Below, in pieces: positions 26,201 through 34,797 of a stretch of DNA of 64,000 nucleotides. How positions within the stretch are numbered: the first letter of the stretch is position 1; every line of letters begins with the position of its first letter. The notes beneath the pieces were generated by a model. That model was not told the origin of the DNA, did not search any database, and was given only the letters and a program-made list of their open reading frames with translations. A program made the position numbers and the translations under genes. Source of the stretch: Aldehydirespirator sp965116195 (GTDB lineage Bacteria > Actinomycetota > Acidimicrobiia > Acidimicrobiales > Aldehydirespiratoraceae); assembly GCA_965116195.1 (NCBI GenBank), contig OZ220491.1, positions 2,790,001 through 2,854,000 of the forward strand, given 5' to 3'.

Positions 26201-26605
26201 GGTGAGTCCACCACGGTTGATCACTTCACGGCGACCGGCGAGTCCGCCACCACCGGCGGGTCCCCAACGACCGGAGCCGCCCGTCATGCCGGTCCAGCCC
26301 ACTCGCCCACAAGTCACAGGTCAACCAAGCCCGGCCAAGCATTCGACCCGGCCAGCGAACCCACCCGGCTCCAGTTCGGAGCGACACAGCCAACCAACTT
26401 CTACGCCCAGTTCAACCTTGACCCCGTTCGCTGCATCAACCAAATGAGCGAGATCGTCGTAAACGTCAGTGACCGCCTCGGCTCCGAGGTGGAACTGACC
26501 CTCGAAATCCGAGCCACAAACCCAGGGGGCTTCGACGAGTCCACCCGCCGAACAGTCTCCGAAAACGCCACCAACCTAAAAGCCCAGTCCTCCGAGTTCG
26601 ACTAA
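23207..26605 (+). CDS. Swt1-type HEPN plus DUF499 AAA ATPase
   Basis: 1132-residue ATPase, third core member of the helicase-methylase-ATPase locus. Residues 1-120 form a Swt1-family HEPN domain. It begins MERVDRALQLLRDGLRPVCEDTW and carries the RxxxxH motif R90-H95 (RNRWAH), which suggests a ribonuclease or RNA-binding function. The DUF499 region (about 160-1000) starts with WREIITPHSDVASG. It has the P-loop-like NFGGGKTHS (243-251) and Walker B VVLIDEWVAYA (about 353). The C-terminus (about 990-1132) is Thr/Gly/Pro-rich and then a small beta-rich domain. A GGAGG site lies before the ATG. Helicase, methylase and ATPase are all on the plus strand. Target modification with ATP-dependent attack on unmodified DNA is inferred from related systems. 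Confidence 0.88.
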   Translation: MAITNMERVDRALQLLRDGLRPVCEDTWRGFYGEDWLNQVNSKLYKSGREPSTDDVAFLLSGIKTTWNQVFGHAHSKAVLSWVFEITEVRNRWAHQGSLTSDDTTRALDSMERLLDAFGNTNERDQIYQLRRELQRQIFEQEARNERRRTAAKSTEGTPQAGLTPWREIITPHSDVASGNFVQAEYAADLWQVHKGTTGDEYQDPHSFFARTYITQGLRDLLVGTARRLAGEGGDPVVDLQTNFGGGKTHSLIALYHLATAGDTTKLPGISEILAEEGITLPKGINRAVLVGHKIRPAAPENAVGGIRLHTLWGRLAYQLGDKAGYEMVRKDDLAGTNPGTALETLFRRFGPVVVLIDEWVAYARQLPNGTTTNGDGGRREPLAGGDFDTQFTFAQALTEAAAAVPNVVVLISIPASDIEVGGSHGRTALERLKNVVTRNAAQWQPATPEESFEIVRRRLFDPIPQEKARVRDGVIRAFCEMYRNNGGEFPNGVGEGEYRRRMEQCYPIHPELFNRLFDDWSALDKFQRTRGVLRLMALAISELWQRDDRSLLIMPGNLPMDFGPLVSEMKKYLEDGWDPVIQRDVDGGHSLPLALDQQNKHFGQLSAARRAARTVYLGSAPRPEGRQGVDIKSVVLGCAQPGESPQQFADALRRLSGESTHLYVDGAQYWYSLIANVTRTAEDRASNLSDHDADDEVRARIGAQRNRGAFGAVQVFAEGPGDVPDDDDGVRLVILEPDATHSANDEHSPAVHLAAQILANRDAGPRLNRNTVVFLAAAANRLAELRQATKRYLAWKSITSDEAMDLTTHQQRQAQTQTEETSNQVNSLIGETFMWVLTPSQEPGSAEVTWQTTRAGGASDLADLAQRASRKLASEEKLIATYSGVRVRMDLDGRNLWSSRFDMAVGKLWETYARFLHMPRLANHQVLHQAIANRDTTLSWLQETFAYAEAHDGERWMGLHSDKAVDPTPSGLLIHPDHLPKPVDVPEPGEAGQFTAFGESTTVDHFTATGESATTGGSPTTGAARHAGPAHSPTSHRSTKPGQAFDPASEPTRLQFGATQPTNFYAQFNLDPVRCINQMSEIVVNVSDRLGSEVELTLEIRATNPGGFDESTRRTVSENATNLKAQSSEFD

Positions 26606-26676
26606 CCCACCCACCTCCGCAGGAACCCACCTACAGCCACTACGAAGTGCCTGATCTTGGGGTGGCATGAGGTAGC

Positions 26677-27747
26677 GTGTCAAGCGTGAGCCACCCAGAC
26701 CATAGCCAGGTTGCGGCGATTGATCTCTTCTGTGGAGCCGGAGGGTTGTCCTTCGGACTCCAGGCAGCAGGAATTGATGTGGTGGCTGGTTTTGACGTTG
26801 ATAGTGCTTGCCGCTACCCCTTCGAGGCCAACATTTCCGGTGCCGCGTTTTTTGAGCGCGATGTACGGACTCTAGAATCTAAGGAATTGAACAACCTTTG
26901 GCCCCGGAGAACGTTCCGGATGCTTGCCGGGTGTGCTCCATGCCAACCGTTTTCGCCCTACCACAGAGGAGCCAAGGGACACAACGATGAGAGATGGTCA
27001 CTGCTACGCGAGTTCACGCGCCTCGTAAAGGAGACCAAACCTGAATTAGTCACCACGGAGAACGTCCCACGCCTAGCTGGCACTTCTGTGTTTCGAGAAC
27101 TGCTAGATTTGCTGGAAGACCTTGGGTACTCAATCAGCAGCGGGAGTCGAAGTTGCTTGGATTATGGTCTTCCTCAACGCCGTCACCGTCTTGTCCTCGT
27201 TGCCTCGCTGCTCGGCGAAATCGTCATCCCCAATGGGCCGCCTCAGGGACTTCCCCCCAACACGGTCGGCGAAACGATCCGCGACTTGCCACCAATCGCC
27301 GCAGGGGGAACGGACAAGGATGACCCCCTGCACAGTAGCCGGAACCTCAAGCCCATAAATCTGAAACGTATTCAGGCATCAAAGCCAGGCGGGTCTTGGC
27401 TGGATTGGCCGGAAGAGTTGAGATCACCGTGCCATCGCAGGACAAGTGGAGCTTCATTCAAGAATGTATATGCACGCATGGAGTGGGACAAGCCGTCTCC
27501 GACACTCACGACACACTTTCACAACTTTGGTACAGGTAGATTTGGACACCCAGAGCAGGACCGAGCAATTTCCTTGCGTGAGGCCGCCATGCTGCAAGGG
27601 TTCCCACGTGACTACTCGTTCGTAGAACCAGGACACAAAGTTCACATCACGACGCTTGGGCGGCTCATCGGCAATGCTGTCCCCCCGCCTCTCGGCCAAG
27701 TCATCGGCAAAGCGATGCTTGATCACATCACACAGAAGGGCACCTGA
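26677..27747 (+). CDS. DNA cytosine-5 methyltransferase
   Basis: 356-residue C5 methyltransferase protecting host DNA from its partner. The motifs are complete: I DLFCGAGGLSFGL (16-28), IV with catalytic cysteine in GCAPCQPFSPY (85-95), VI TTENVP (126-131), VIII GLPQRRHRLVLVAS, IX/X in ISLREAAMLQGFP and LIGNAVPPPL. The target-recognition region between VIII and IX is about 90 residues, with no recognised specificity. The start is taken as GTG 26677; GTG 26686 is an alternative. The stop shares a base with the next start (TGATG), so methylase and restriction protein are translated together. G+C content drops here relative to the upstream locus. Confidence 0.93.
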   Translation: MSSVSHPDHSQVAAIDLFCGAGGLSFGLQAAGIDVVAGFDVDSACRYPFEANISGAAFFERDVRTLESKELNNLWPRRTFRMLAGCAPCQPFSPYHRGAKGHNDERWSLLREFTRLVKETKPELVTTENVPRLAGTSVFRELLDLLEDLGYSISSGSRSCLDYGLPQRRHRLVLVASLLGEIVIPNGPPQGLPPNTVGETIRDLPPIAAGGTDKDDPLHSSRNLKPINLKRIQASKPGGSWLDWPEELRSPCHRRTSGASFKNVYARMEWDKPSPTLTTHFHNFGTGRFGHPEQDRAISLREAAMLQGFPRDYSFVEPGHKVHITTLGRLIGNAVPPPLGQVIGKAMLDHITQKGT

Positions 27748-29747
27748 TGAACGAGCAGCCTGCTTATACAATGACAGTTGACCTATCGGTTGTGGAGTCT
27801 CTAGGCATCAATCTCTACAGCAACGCCGCCGCCGTTCTCTCCGAACTGGTAGCAAACGCATATGACGCTGATGCGAGTTCAATCGATATTGCTTGGAAGA
27901 AGGGCAGTGATACAACTATCACAATCGTTGACGATGGCTGTGGAATGACGAAAGCAGAACTCAACGAACGATTCCTTGTTGTAGGGTACAAGAAGCGAAC
28001 CAAAGAGGGCTCACATTCGCCGAAGTGGGAGCGGCAATACATGGGCCGGAAAGGGATCGGCAAACTCTCAGTCTTTTCGATAGCACAACTGGTCACAGTC
28101 TATTCCACCAAGAACAGCATGAGCAGTGGCCTGAGGATCAATATCACAGACCTTCAAGCAAGAATATCAGAGGGAAAGCAATACCACCCTGAGGAAATCG
28201 AAGTTCCAGATGAACACCAAAATCAGGGAACCGTGATTATACTCGGCAGGCTGAAACACAAGCGTGCCGATATAACAGCTAACGCTCTCAGAAAGCGTCT
28301 TGCAAGACGATTCGATGTCTTGGACACCACACCGCCCTCCGCAGGTGGCTTCAGAATCAAAGTCAACGGCGACCCAATTACGTTTGAAGACCGCCTAGAA
28401 TTGAAGAGACTCGAGTTTATTTGGGAATTTGGTGAGCAAACTCTACCGGATGAAGCTATACCGAACGTACAAGAACGATTCGTCCTACCTAAAGCCATTG
28501 TTGACCCAGCCAAAAACTGGTCAATCACAGGCTGGATTGGAACCGCTCGCACACCATCAGAACTTACCGAAGACAGGGAGGCTGGCTCTCTCAAGAATAT
28601 TATCGTTCTCGCTCGGAAACGCCCTGTACAGGAAGGCATAATCGACAAGATCGACTTCTCTCGTGTCTTCGGAAACTACGTTACTGGACAAATCGAAGCT
28701 AACTTTTTGGACCTGGATGAGGAAGACGATATCGCTACAAGTGATCGTCAGCGACTTATTGAAGATGACCCGAGAGTAATAGCTCTGATTGGACACCTTC
28801 GCAAGTCTTTCAATAGGGCCTCCGATGAGTGGACTGAACACCGACCGAAGCAAACTGCCAAAGCTGACCTCGAAGAATTCCCTAAGCTAAAACAGTGGGT
28901 TAATAACCTACCGTCTTGGCAACATAGATCTGCATGGAAGATGATAAGAAACATTTCAGCACTTCCTTTGGAGAAAGAGCATGAGAGACAGAATCGGGCT
29001 ATACTGTACCGATCAGGCGTTCTCGCATTCGCACGGATCGGTCTGAGAGAGATGATAGATCAACTAGACAAACTCAGCGATCTCAATCCGGAGTCACTTC
29101 TGGAATTGTTCGGACAGCAAGACGAGTATGAAGACGCGTTATGGACCGATATTCTGCGTTCCCGTATCGAAGCGATTGAGCAATTCAGAAACCTAACCGA
29201 TAACAATGAGAAGGAGCGAGTGCTTCAGAGGCATCTCTTTGACCATCTCTGGCTCCTGGATCCATCGTGGGAAAGGGCAACCGGGAACAAAAGGATCGAA
29301 GAGCAACTCAGCAGAATTGATCCGGACTATTTCCCCGAGGACCGTGAGGGTAACGAGATACGAGGCCGCATAGACATCAGATATGCTACCGCAGCAGGAC
29401 GACACATCATAGTAGAATTAAAGCGTTACTCTATTGTTCCTACGATTGACGACCTTATGGAACAAGGAGGAAAATACTATGCTGCCCTTCGCGATATACT
29501 AGAAAAGCAGAACCAATCTGGGCCCAAAATCGAAGTTATATTTGTTCTTGGTGACAAACCGAAAGTAAGGACTATGGGAAAGTACGAGTCAGAGGAGGAA
29601 GTTGTCACCCACAAACTCGAAGAAATTAACGGGCGCTGCGTACTGTATGATGAGTTAATCGAAAATGCTTGTAGACAATACGACGACTACTTTCAGGCTA
29701 GCGCAAAGGCGTACCAGCTTGAGGAGCTACTTCAGTCGCTATACTGA
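27747..29747 (+). CDS. GHKL-ATPase restriction endonuclease (HgiDII/BbrUII-like)
   Basis: 666-residue restriction protein of the MutL/MORC-like GHKL group. The N-terminus carries the Bergerat ATPase motifs: N box SELVANAYDADA (32-43), G1 VDDGCGM (61-67) and G2 GRKGIGKLS (100-108). A PD-(D/E)XK-like core lies near residues 539-560: GRIDIRYATAAGRHIIVELKRY without its outer residues, i.e. a D followed by E-L-K. The family was described in work linking restriction-system GHKL proteins to eukaryotic MORC ATPases. With the coupled C5 methyltransferase it forms a complete restriction-modification unit. If it is truly HgiDII-like the site may be GTCGAC, but I cannot verify this. AT-rich codon use sets it apart from flanking housekeeping genes. 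Confidence 0.82.
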   Translation: MNEQPAYTMTVDLSVVESLGINLYSNAAAVLSELVANAYDADASSIDIAWKKGSDTTITIVDDGCGMTKAELNERFLVVGYKKRTKEGSHSPKWERQYMGRKGIGKLSVFSIAQLVTVYSTKNSMSSGLRINITDLQARISEGKQYHPEEIEVPDEHQNQGTVIILGRLKHKRADITANALRKRLARRFDVLDTTPPSAGGFRIKVNGDPITFEDRLELKRLEFIWEFGEQTLPDEAIPNVQERFVLPKAIVDPAKNWSITGWIGTARTPSELTEDREAGSLKNIIVLARKRPVQEGIIDKIDFSRVFGNYVTGQIEANFLDLDEEDDIATSDRQRLIEDDPRVIALIGHLRKSFNRASDEWTEHRPKQTAKADLEEFPKLKQWVNNLPSWQHRSAWKMIRNISALPLEKEHERQNRAILYRSGVLAFARIGLREMIDQLDKLSDLNPESLLELFGQQDEYEDALWTDILRSRIEAIEQFRNLTDNNEKERVLQRHLFDHLWLLDPSWERATGNKRIEEQLSRIDPDYFPEDREGNEIRGRIDIRYATAAGRHIIVELKRYSIVPTIDDLMEQGGKYYAALRDILEKQNQSGPKIEVIFVLGDKPKVRTMGKYESEEEVVTHKLEEINGRCVLYDELIENACRQYDDYFQASAKAYQLEELLQSLY

Positions 29748-29784
29748 AAGTTGCTCATAGGTACGAGAAGTGGAGGTAGATGCC

Positions 29785-30390
29785 ATGCCGACAGGGGACA
29801 GATCTGACGAGCGGGCAGTGGTGGTCACTGATGCGATGCGTGACATTGGGGAGATTGAGGCGGGTGGCCGGGCACGGGGAGGTGTTGACCGAGCGAGTGT
29901 TGAGCGTGTCAAGCAGCGGTTGCTGGTGCTGGCTGAGCACAGCGACCTTTTCACGGAGGCGGACTACCCGCCGCCCGATGCCGGGGGTGCGCAGATGTAC
30001 CGCATAGCGCAAAGCAACGATGACGAGGTGACCCTATATGTCCAGAGTGTGGGTGGTGGTGTGTCCGCGCCCCCGCACGAACATCAGAGGTGGGCAGTCA
30101 TCGTGGGCATGCACGGTCAGGAACTGAACCGCCTGTACGGGCCATGCGTTGGACACGGCGAGCCGCAGATGCGAGATGAGATCATGGTGGAGCGCAGCAC
30201 TGGGGTCGCGATGGTCCACGACGATGTGCACTCAATCCACATTGACGGCACGGCCATTAACTTCCACTGCTACGGCCTTGACCGGGAACGGCTGTCAGAT
30301 CGCCGCTACTGGAACACCCAAGAAGGCGAGTGGCAGGTCTTCGGTGACATCGGCCCCATCATCGAAGCCCGCCACGGCTACACCTCATGA
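29785..30390 (+). CDS. cupin-fold metal-dependent protein, copy 1 of 3
   Basis: About 201 residues, first of three close paralogues in the window. The helical N-terminus (AMRDIGEIEA...VERVKQRLLVLAE) is followed by a double-stranded beta-helix: YVQSVGGGVSAPPHEH, WAVIVGMHGQELNRLY, and a second-strand histidine in HDDVHSIHI. HEH plus the later H resemble the three-histidine metal site of cysteine-dioxygenase-type cupins (COG5553-like). Substrate unknown. The ATG at 29785 is preceded by GGAGG at eight bases. The upstream 40 bp, including AGTTGCTCAT, and the 3' flank with the CTCCCGCTTACGGAG hairpin are also repeated at the other copies, so the unit is a cassette of about 700 bp. Confidence 0.8.
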   Translation: MPTGDRSDERAVVVTDAMRDIGEIEAGGRARGGVDRASVERVKQRLLVLAEHSDLFTEADYPPPDAGGAQMYRIAQSNDDEVTLYVQSVGGGVSAPPHEHQRWAVIVGMHGQELNRLYGPCVGHGEPQMRDEIMVERSTGVAMVHDDVHSIHIDGTAINFHCYGLDRERLSDRRYWNTQEGEWQVFGDIGPIIEARHGYTS

Positions 30391-30420
30391 ACCCCACGAA
30401 GTTTCAGCCCTCAAGCAACC

Positions 30421-30435
30421 CTCCCGCTTACGGAG
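30421..30435. repeat. short hairpin in the 3' flank of cupin cassette 1
   Basis: CTCCCGCTTACGGAG, a small inverted repeat about 30 bp after the cupin stop. Equivalent hairpins follow the other copies (35436-35450, 35497-35511, 42925-42939). Confidence 0.45.
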
Positions 30436-30568
30436 TTAATGCGCTGCGTGTTGAGGCCCACGAAGCCTCAGCCAGCATATGCTCACCGCGCCTCCCCATT
30501 TTTCCGGTCACGGTGTGGACGACTTGCCTCAGCCCGCGTCTGCGCAACACCACGAGTAGGACTGTCAA

Positions 30569-31851
30569 CACATCAGCAGAACATCTGTGGATTTCCGTAA
30601 TATCTGTTAGCATTGGCGCATGACGCAGGATCACCACAGGCTCTCCCCGACGGCGGCGATCCTGCGTGGGTTCGACTACCAGCACGCGATCGCGTGGCTG
30701 TGGATATGCCGGATGCTCAGTTCTCCGGACCAGATCGCAAGCGTCACTGTTGAGGATCCCACAGGCGGGGCCTTCAACGATGTCGTGGTGCGGCGGCACC
30801 GTGGCGGCCCGGACCTCTACATCCAAGCCAAGAGTTCCAACTACGGAGACGTGAAAATCGATCAAGACTGGCTGCTCGGATCCAAGGGTCCTGAAGGTAA
30901 GAGCCCCCTTCAGCATTTCTACAACACATTCAGAGACTTGAGTACAAGATCAGACATGAGCCGGGTCTTGCTGGAGTTGCAAACCGTCCGAGGGTTTGAT
31001 TCCCAGAACCCACTGTTGGGAGAGTTGCGTGATCAAAAGCACAGTCGGATTGACACGTTGCGCATGCTGAAAGCGGGACCTCGCAGCAAAATAGGCCGAG
31101 AACGTGACAAATGGGCCCGGCATCTGGAGATCAGCTTGCAGGAACTGGCTGGATTATTGACGGTCATGCGGTGGAAGCAGGCTGGTTCAGAAACGGATAT
31201 TCGTGAGCAGATACAGGACAGCATGAAATCGGCAGGACTGCGTAGTGACAAGTCTGCGGTGCTGCTCGGTATTGGTCTTGTCAGGGAGTGGGTGACGGAC
31301 GGAGGCTACACGCTTGATGTTGAGACCACTGGACGCCGGGTCGCGGAAATGCAGTTGCCACGCCCGAGATCCAAGCCTCACTCCATAACCAGCGATGAAC
31401 CGATAAGCGGGCTTCCACCGGCATGCGCTGCTCACATACGAACCTTGCAGCAGTCTTCACCAGAAGTGGCGCAGGACCTGCTGCAAATGTTAGAGCACCC
31501 TGCTTCGCTGGTTCCGGGCGTGCTCGCTCAACAAATCGATGACCCGCCAGAGTGGCTGAAAAATGCGGAGTACTTGGCCTGGGAAGCAATTGCAGAGTTT
31601 TTGAACTCCCACAACCTTCCGGGTGTCAGCACGTCACGGCGCGAGGCCATTCGCCTCGGTTCGCCAAGAAGTGACCTCTACCGGCTATTGGAGGCCAAAG
31701 CATCAGCGGATGAAGGTAATAATGACCACGCCGACTTCCTTCTGAAAGAAGCCGGCTCAAGCCACCCATTGTATGGGGCGATATGTGCAGCCGTTGCAGG
31801 CAATAGCCCGAAGATTAGAGAGGCTGTGCTCGCCTCGCAAGCCCGCGAACA
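30569..31851 (+). repeat. 1283-bp repeat, copy A (promoter plus nuclease module)
   Basis: Appears identical to 35586-36868 at a constant offset of 5017 bp; looser similarity begins at 30554. It covers about 50 bp of leader and codons 1-411 of the first giant gene. Identity is supported by direct comparison and by identical translations in several frames on both strands. The first mismatch is T31852 against C36869; differences are frequent after that. Confidence 0.93.
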
Positions 31852-34621
31852 TGAAGATCCTGATATTGCGCTAAACGCCATACTGTTGCTCGCCAAAGCC
31901 CAAACCGACCTCGGGCAAACCAATGAAGCATTGCAAGTATTAAAAAGTGCCAGCGATAGGTTTCCTGATCGAGCTACTCTGTACTGGCTGCGGGCTGCAC
32001 TCAGTGTTGACCTTTTCGAACAAAAGCAATCCAAAGGAGCAGCTCCATCGGGTCTTCTGGAGTCTGCCGTCGATTGTGCTCTGGAAGCACGTAACCGATT
32101 CCGAAGTTGGAAAGGGCCATCTGCAGGCGCAGTCGAAACAGCCACGGATGCGCTCCTAAGACTGGGAAGGCTAGAACGGGTCTGCGATCTCACAACCCTA
32201 AGCCCCGAGGGAGAGGCCACACAACACGAAGCCGAGGCCGCCGCTGTCATCAAGAACCACGCACATGCGCTGTTGACGCTCAACGATCTCAAAGCACTCG
32301 ACAAGTTGGACTTGGAACTGGTAGATACGTCTGACAGTTCACTGATCAGAGCCTTTCAAGCACGAGGTCAAGGAGACCCCAATGCCATAGACCTGATGCG
32401 TATGGCAGTTAAGACTGCCTCCGACGACCAACTTCTCATGGCTTTGCATAGCCTCGCGCTCTTTGGAGAAGTGGATGAGTCAGGGCTTGAGCGGCTCACT
32501 GAAACTGACGATGAGCAGAAAATACTAATCCGAGCGACCGCCTCATACCACCGAGAAGACTATCACCAAGTTGTAGAACTGCTGGCGCAACATCATTACG
32601 TATCACCCAGACATGCTGAACTCCTAGCCAGAGGACAGGACGGCCTCAACAAGATAGACGAAGCTATCGAAATCCTTGATGAGGCATTTTACCGTCACCA
32701 AGATCCAACTCTGCGACTGCTTGCTGTCGAGATCCTCAGTAAATGTGGCCGCCTTGAAGAGGCAAAAAGCCTGGCGCTTCGCGCACTTAACACGCCTATA
32801 TCGCCAAGTCTTAAGCGCAGATTGCGATGTAACTTAGTTGATATCGCGAAACGTCTCAGAGATTGGCAGACTATGCAGGAATCAGCACAGACACTCCTTG
32901 ATGAGTTCCCGAAGGAAGCCCCAATTGTATGGGATTTGGTTCACTCCCATCTTTCTCGCGGTCAAGGGCATGATGCATGGGCAGCGATCGTTGAGTATGA
33001 TGCAAAGCCTCACGACAAGATCAGCGCTCTTTCATGCATAGAGGCATACGAACTAGCTGAACCCGACCCACCTGCCGCCAAACGTTTGATTGATATTGTA
33101 AGTTATTTTCCCAACGACGAAAATATCAACGCCAGTGCACTCAGAGCACTTATTCCCAAAGCCGATGGGAACCAATTGGCAAATCACGAACACTATGAAG
33201 TGTATAAAATGGCCATGAATTATCGCAATAATTTCAAGGATAATCCCAAAATGAGGAGTTTTCTGATCCATAGCCTCGAAGACTATATTGAGGTACTGGA
33301 GTCGTACTCTGCGCCACTATCGACAGAGAGGGATCAGGCTATGCACGTTGTGCAACTCGGGCACGAACCTGTCGGCATGCTACACCAATTGGACACGCGG
33401 GTACCTTATGCCGAACTGCTGTTAGTCGTTGACCCACTGACTGCAGTTTCTGTCAACGATGATGAGCGTGAGCACGAACACAATGCCGCAAAAAACGCAC
33501 TAGGGGGTCAGGTAGCAGCCGACACTAGTGTTGCAGCGGTTGCCGTGCTCGCGGAACTTCCCATAGATGAGATCACGAAGAAATTCAAAACCGTATTGAT
33601 CGCTGAAGATCTGCTCACAGATGCTCGTAAAGCCCCTATTAGTCCAAGCCGCCGTTCTGCTGTAGAAGTATTCAAGGATCCTGTGACAGAAGAATGGATC
33701 ATTTACAATTTGAAAGAGCATCTATTGCACCGAAGTGAGAACTTGGATCGCCTATCCGATATTTTGCAAAAATGGCGCGGTGTGCCCAGCGGATACCTCA
33801 ACGTACGCTGGGGCAACCAAACGAAGGATGCTGCAGACAATTACTCATGGTGTGCCTCGCTGCGCGTCGCATCAGATCATTCATGTGCCCTATGGTGTGA
33901 TGACGTTGCACTGCGTAGATGGGCTCAAGACAAGGGAATACCTACATTCGGCACTTACGCTCTCTGGGAAGTGCTGATTTCTGACAAAGGCACGACGATA
34001 CCGCTGAAAATAAAAGACGTCAAAGAAAAGTTGTTGCTAGCAAATATAGCGGACGTGCCATTGACATTGGACGAACTAGAGAACATAGCCGCCAAGGATG
34101 CGTCAGGTCAAGTTGCATGCAACTTCTTCGCCCGCCCGACTAGTTGGTATAGTGACTTACAAGATACCTTTAAATTGTTCTCGGACTTTGCTCAGCAGGC
34201 CATCCTCTTGAACGACACCGTAATAGCAGCCAAACTGCTGCATGCGGCTTCTACGGGTGCCGGAACTTCTGTGGAATCAACGGAACGGCCTTGGCTTTTG
34301 GGTTATCTGCTTGCCGATGCTGTACTCAGCGCGCGGGATCTTCTTGACATAGTGCCTCACCTGGTGCTTGCTAGTCGTTACGCATGTAGGGGAATTGACC
34401 CCTCAGGTGACCTTGATGTGCTTTGTGACGCTGCGATTATCCTATTCAAACATGTCTTCAAAGATACCACAGAAAGACGGATATCTTCAAACCCAGTTTA
34501 CATAGTTAACAGGTTCTTCAGTATCTGCGAGGAACAAGATCGCAAAGATGTGGCATCCGCTGTGCTCAGCGCCAAGACCGAACCACAACAAAGTAAGTCC
34601 CCCAAGTTGACAGAAAAGTAG
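30620..34621 (+). CDS. giant DUF4297/Cap4-like nuclease fused to TPR-rich C-terminus, copy A
   Basis: 1333 residues. The N-terminal domain (about 1-240) fits the DUF4297/Cap4 nuclease pattern. It has GFDYQHAIAWLW (17-28), an acidic pair E45-D46, D54 in FNDVVV, and the QxK motif in LYIQAKSS (66-73). A linker follows, and from about 411 a long helical array with TPR-like units: ALNAILLLAKAQTDLGQTNEA, HAELLARGQ..., CGRLEEAKSLALRAL. I see no Walker A motif, so unlike Avs proteins it seems to lack a STAND ATPase. The nuclease probably cuts nucleic acid when the TPR part detects a trigger; this is inference. It follows a cupin gene by 230 bp. Residues 1-411 are identical to copy B and the rest diverges. 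It is followed by a relic of a nucleotidyltransferase gene. Confidence 0.75.
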   Translation: MTQDHHRLSPTAAILRGFDYQHAIAWLWICRMLSSPDQIASVTVEDPTGGAFNDVVVRRHRGGPDLYIQAKSSNYGDVKIDQDWLLGSKGPEGKSPLQHFYNTFRDLSTRSDMSRVLLELQTVRGFDSQNPLLGELRDQKHSRIDTLRMLKAGPRSKIGRERDKWARHLEISLQELAGLLTVMRWKQAGSETDIREQIQDSMKSAGLRSDKSAVLLGIGLVREWVTDGGYTLDVETTGRRVAEMQLPRPRSKPHSITSDEPISGLPPACAAHIRTLQQSSPEVAQDLLQMLEHPASLVPGVLAQQIDDPPEWLKNAEYLAWEAIAEFLNSHNLPGVSTSRREAIRLGSPRSDLYRLLEAKASADEGNNDHADFLLKEAGSSHPLYGAICAAVAGNSPKIREAVLASQAREHEDPDIALNAILLLAKAQTDLGQTNEALQVLKSASDRFPDRATLYWLRAALSVDLFEQKQSKGAAPSGLLESAVDCALEARNRFRSWKGPSAGAVETATDALLRLGRLERVCDLTTLSPEGEATQHEAEAAAVIKNHAHALLTLNDLKALDKLDLELVDTSDSSLIRAFQARGQGDPNAIDLMRMAVKTASDDQLLMALHSLALFGEVDESGLERLTETDDEQKILIRATASYHREDYHQVVELLAQHHYVSPRHAELLARGQDGLNKIDEAIEILDEAFYRHQDPTLRLLAVEILSKCGRLEEAKSLALRALNTPISPSLKRRLRCNLVDIAKRLRDWQTMQESAQTLLDEFPKEAPIVWDLVHSHLSRGQGHDAWAAIVEYDAKPHDKISALSCIEAYELAEPDPPAAKRLIDIVSYFPNDENINASALRALIPKADGNQLANHEHYEVYKMAMNYRNNFKDNPKMRSFLIHSLEDYIEVLESYSAPLSTERDQAMHVVQLGHEPVGMLHQLDTRVPYAELLLVVDPLTAVSVNDDEREHEHNAAKNALGGQVAADTSVAAVAVLAELPIDEITKKFKTVLIAEDLLTDARKAPISPSRRSAVEVFKDPVTEEWIIYNLKEHLLHRSENLDRLSDILQKWRGVPSGYLNVRWGNQTKDAADNYSWCASLRVASDHSCALWCDDVALRRWAQDKGIPTFGTYALWEVLISDKGTTIPLKIKDVKEKLLLANIADVPLTLDELENIAAKDASGQVACNFFARPTSWYSDLQDTFKLFSDFAQQAILLNDTVIAAKLLHAASTGAGTSVESTERPWLLGYLLADAVLSARDLLDIVPHLVLASRYACRGIDPSGDLDVLCDAAIILFKHVFKDTTERRISSNPVYIVNRFFSICEEQDRKDVASAVLSAKTEPQQSKSPKLTEK

Positions 34622-34638
34622 ACAATTAGAGGAGTTTC

Positions 34639-34791
34639 GTGAGCCACAAGAACACGAGCGCCGGCCCCAGACTTAGCGATGCCCATACACTTACTGATGC
34701 TCTAGACAGCATCGTAGCTCGGAAGAATTGTGTTGGCCAGTGGGTGAGATTGTGGCATAAGGTTGCTCATGGGCACGAGAAGTGGAGGTAG
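34639..34791 (+). pseudogene. relic of MNT-type nucleotidyltransferase start
   Basis: A 50-codon frame from GTG 34639, with an AGAGGAG ribosome site just upstream. Its PRLSDAHTLTDALDSIVARK aligns with PRLTDARRAADALRGIGARQ at the start of the MNT domain in copy B. It then runs into the upstream flank of cupin cassette 2 before the catalytic GSxxRG motif. The best reading is a once-separate MNT gene cut off by the cupin cassette. Confidence 0.55.
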
Positions 34792-34797
34792 AGGCGA

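Noticed and set aside
30881..30910. A P-loop-like GSKGPEGKS in the giant nuclease proteins
   Set aside because: The spacing does not fit GxxxxGK[ST], and no Walker B or other NTPase motifs follow; not taken as a STAND ATPase.
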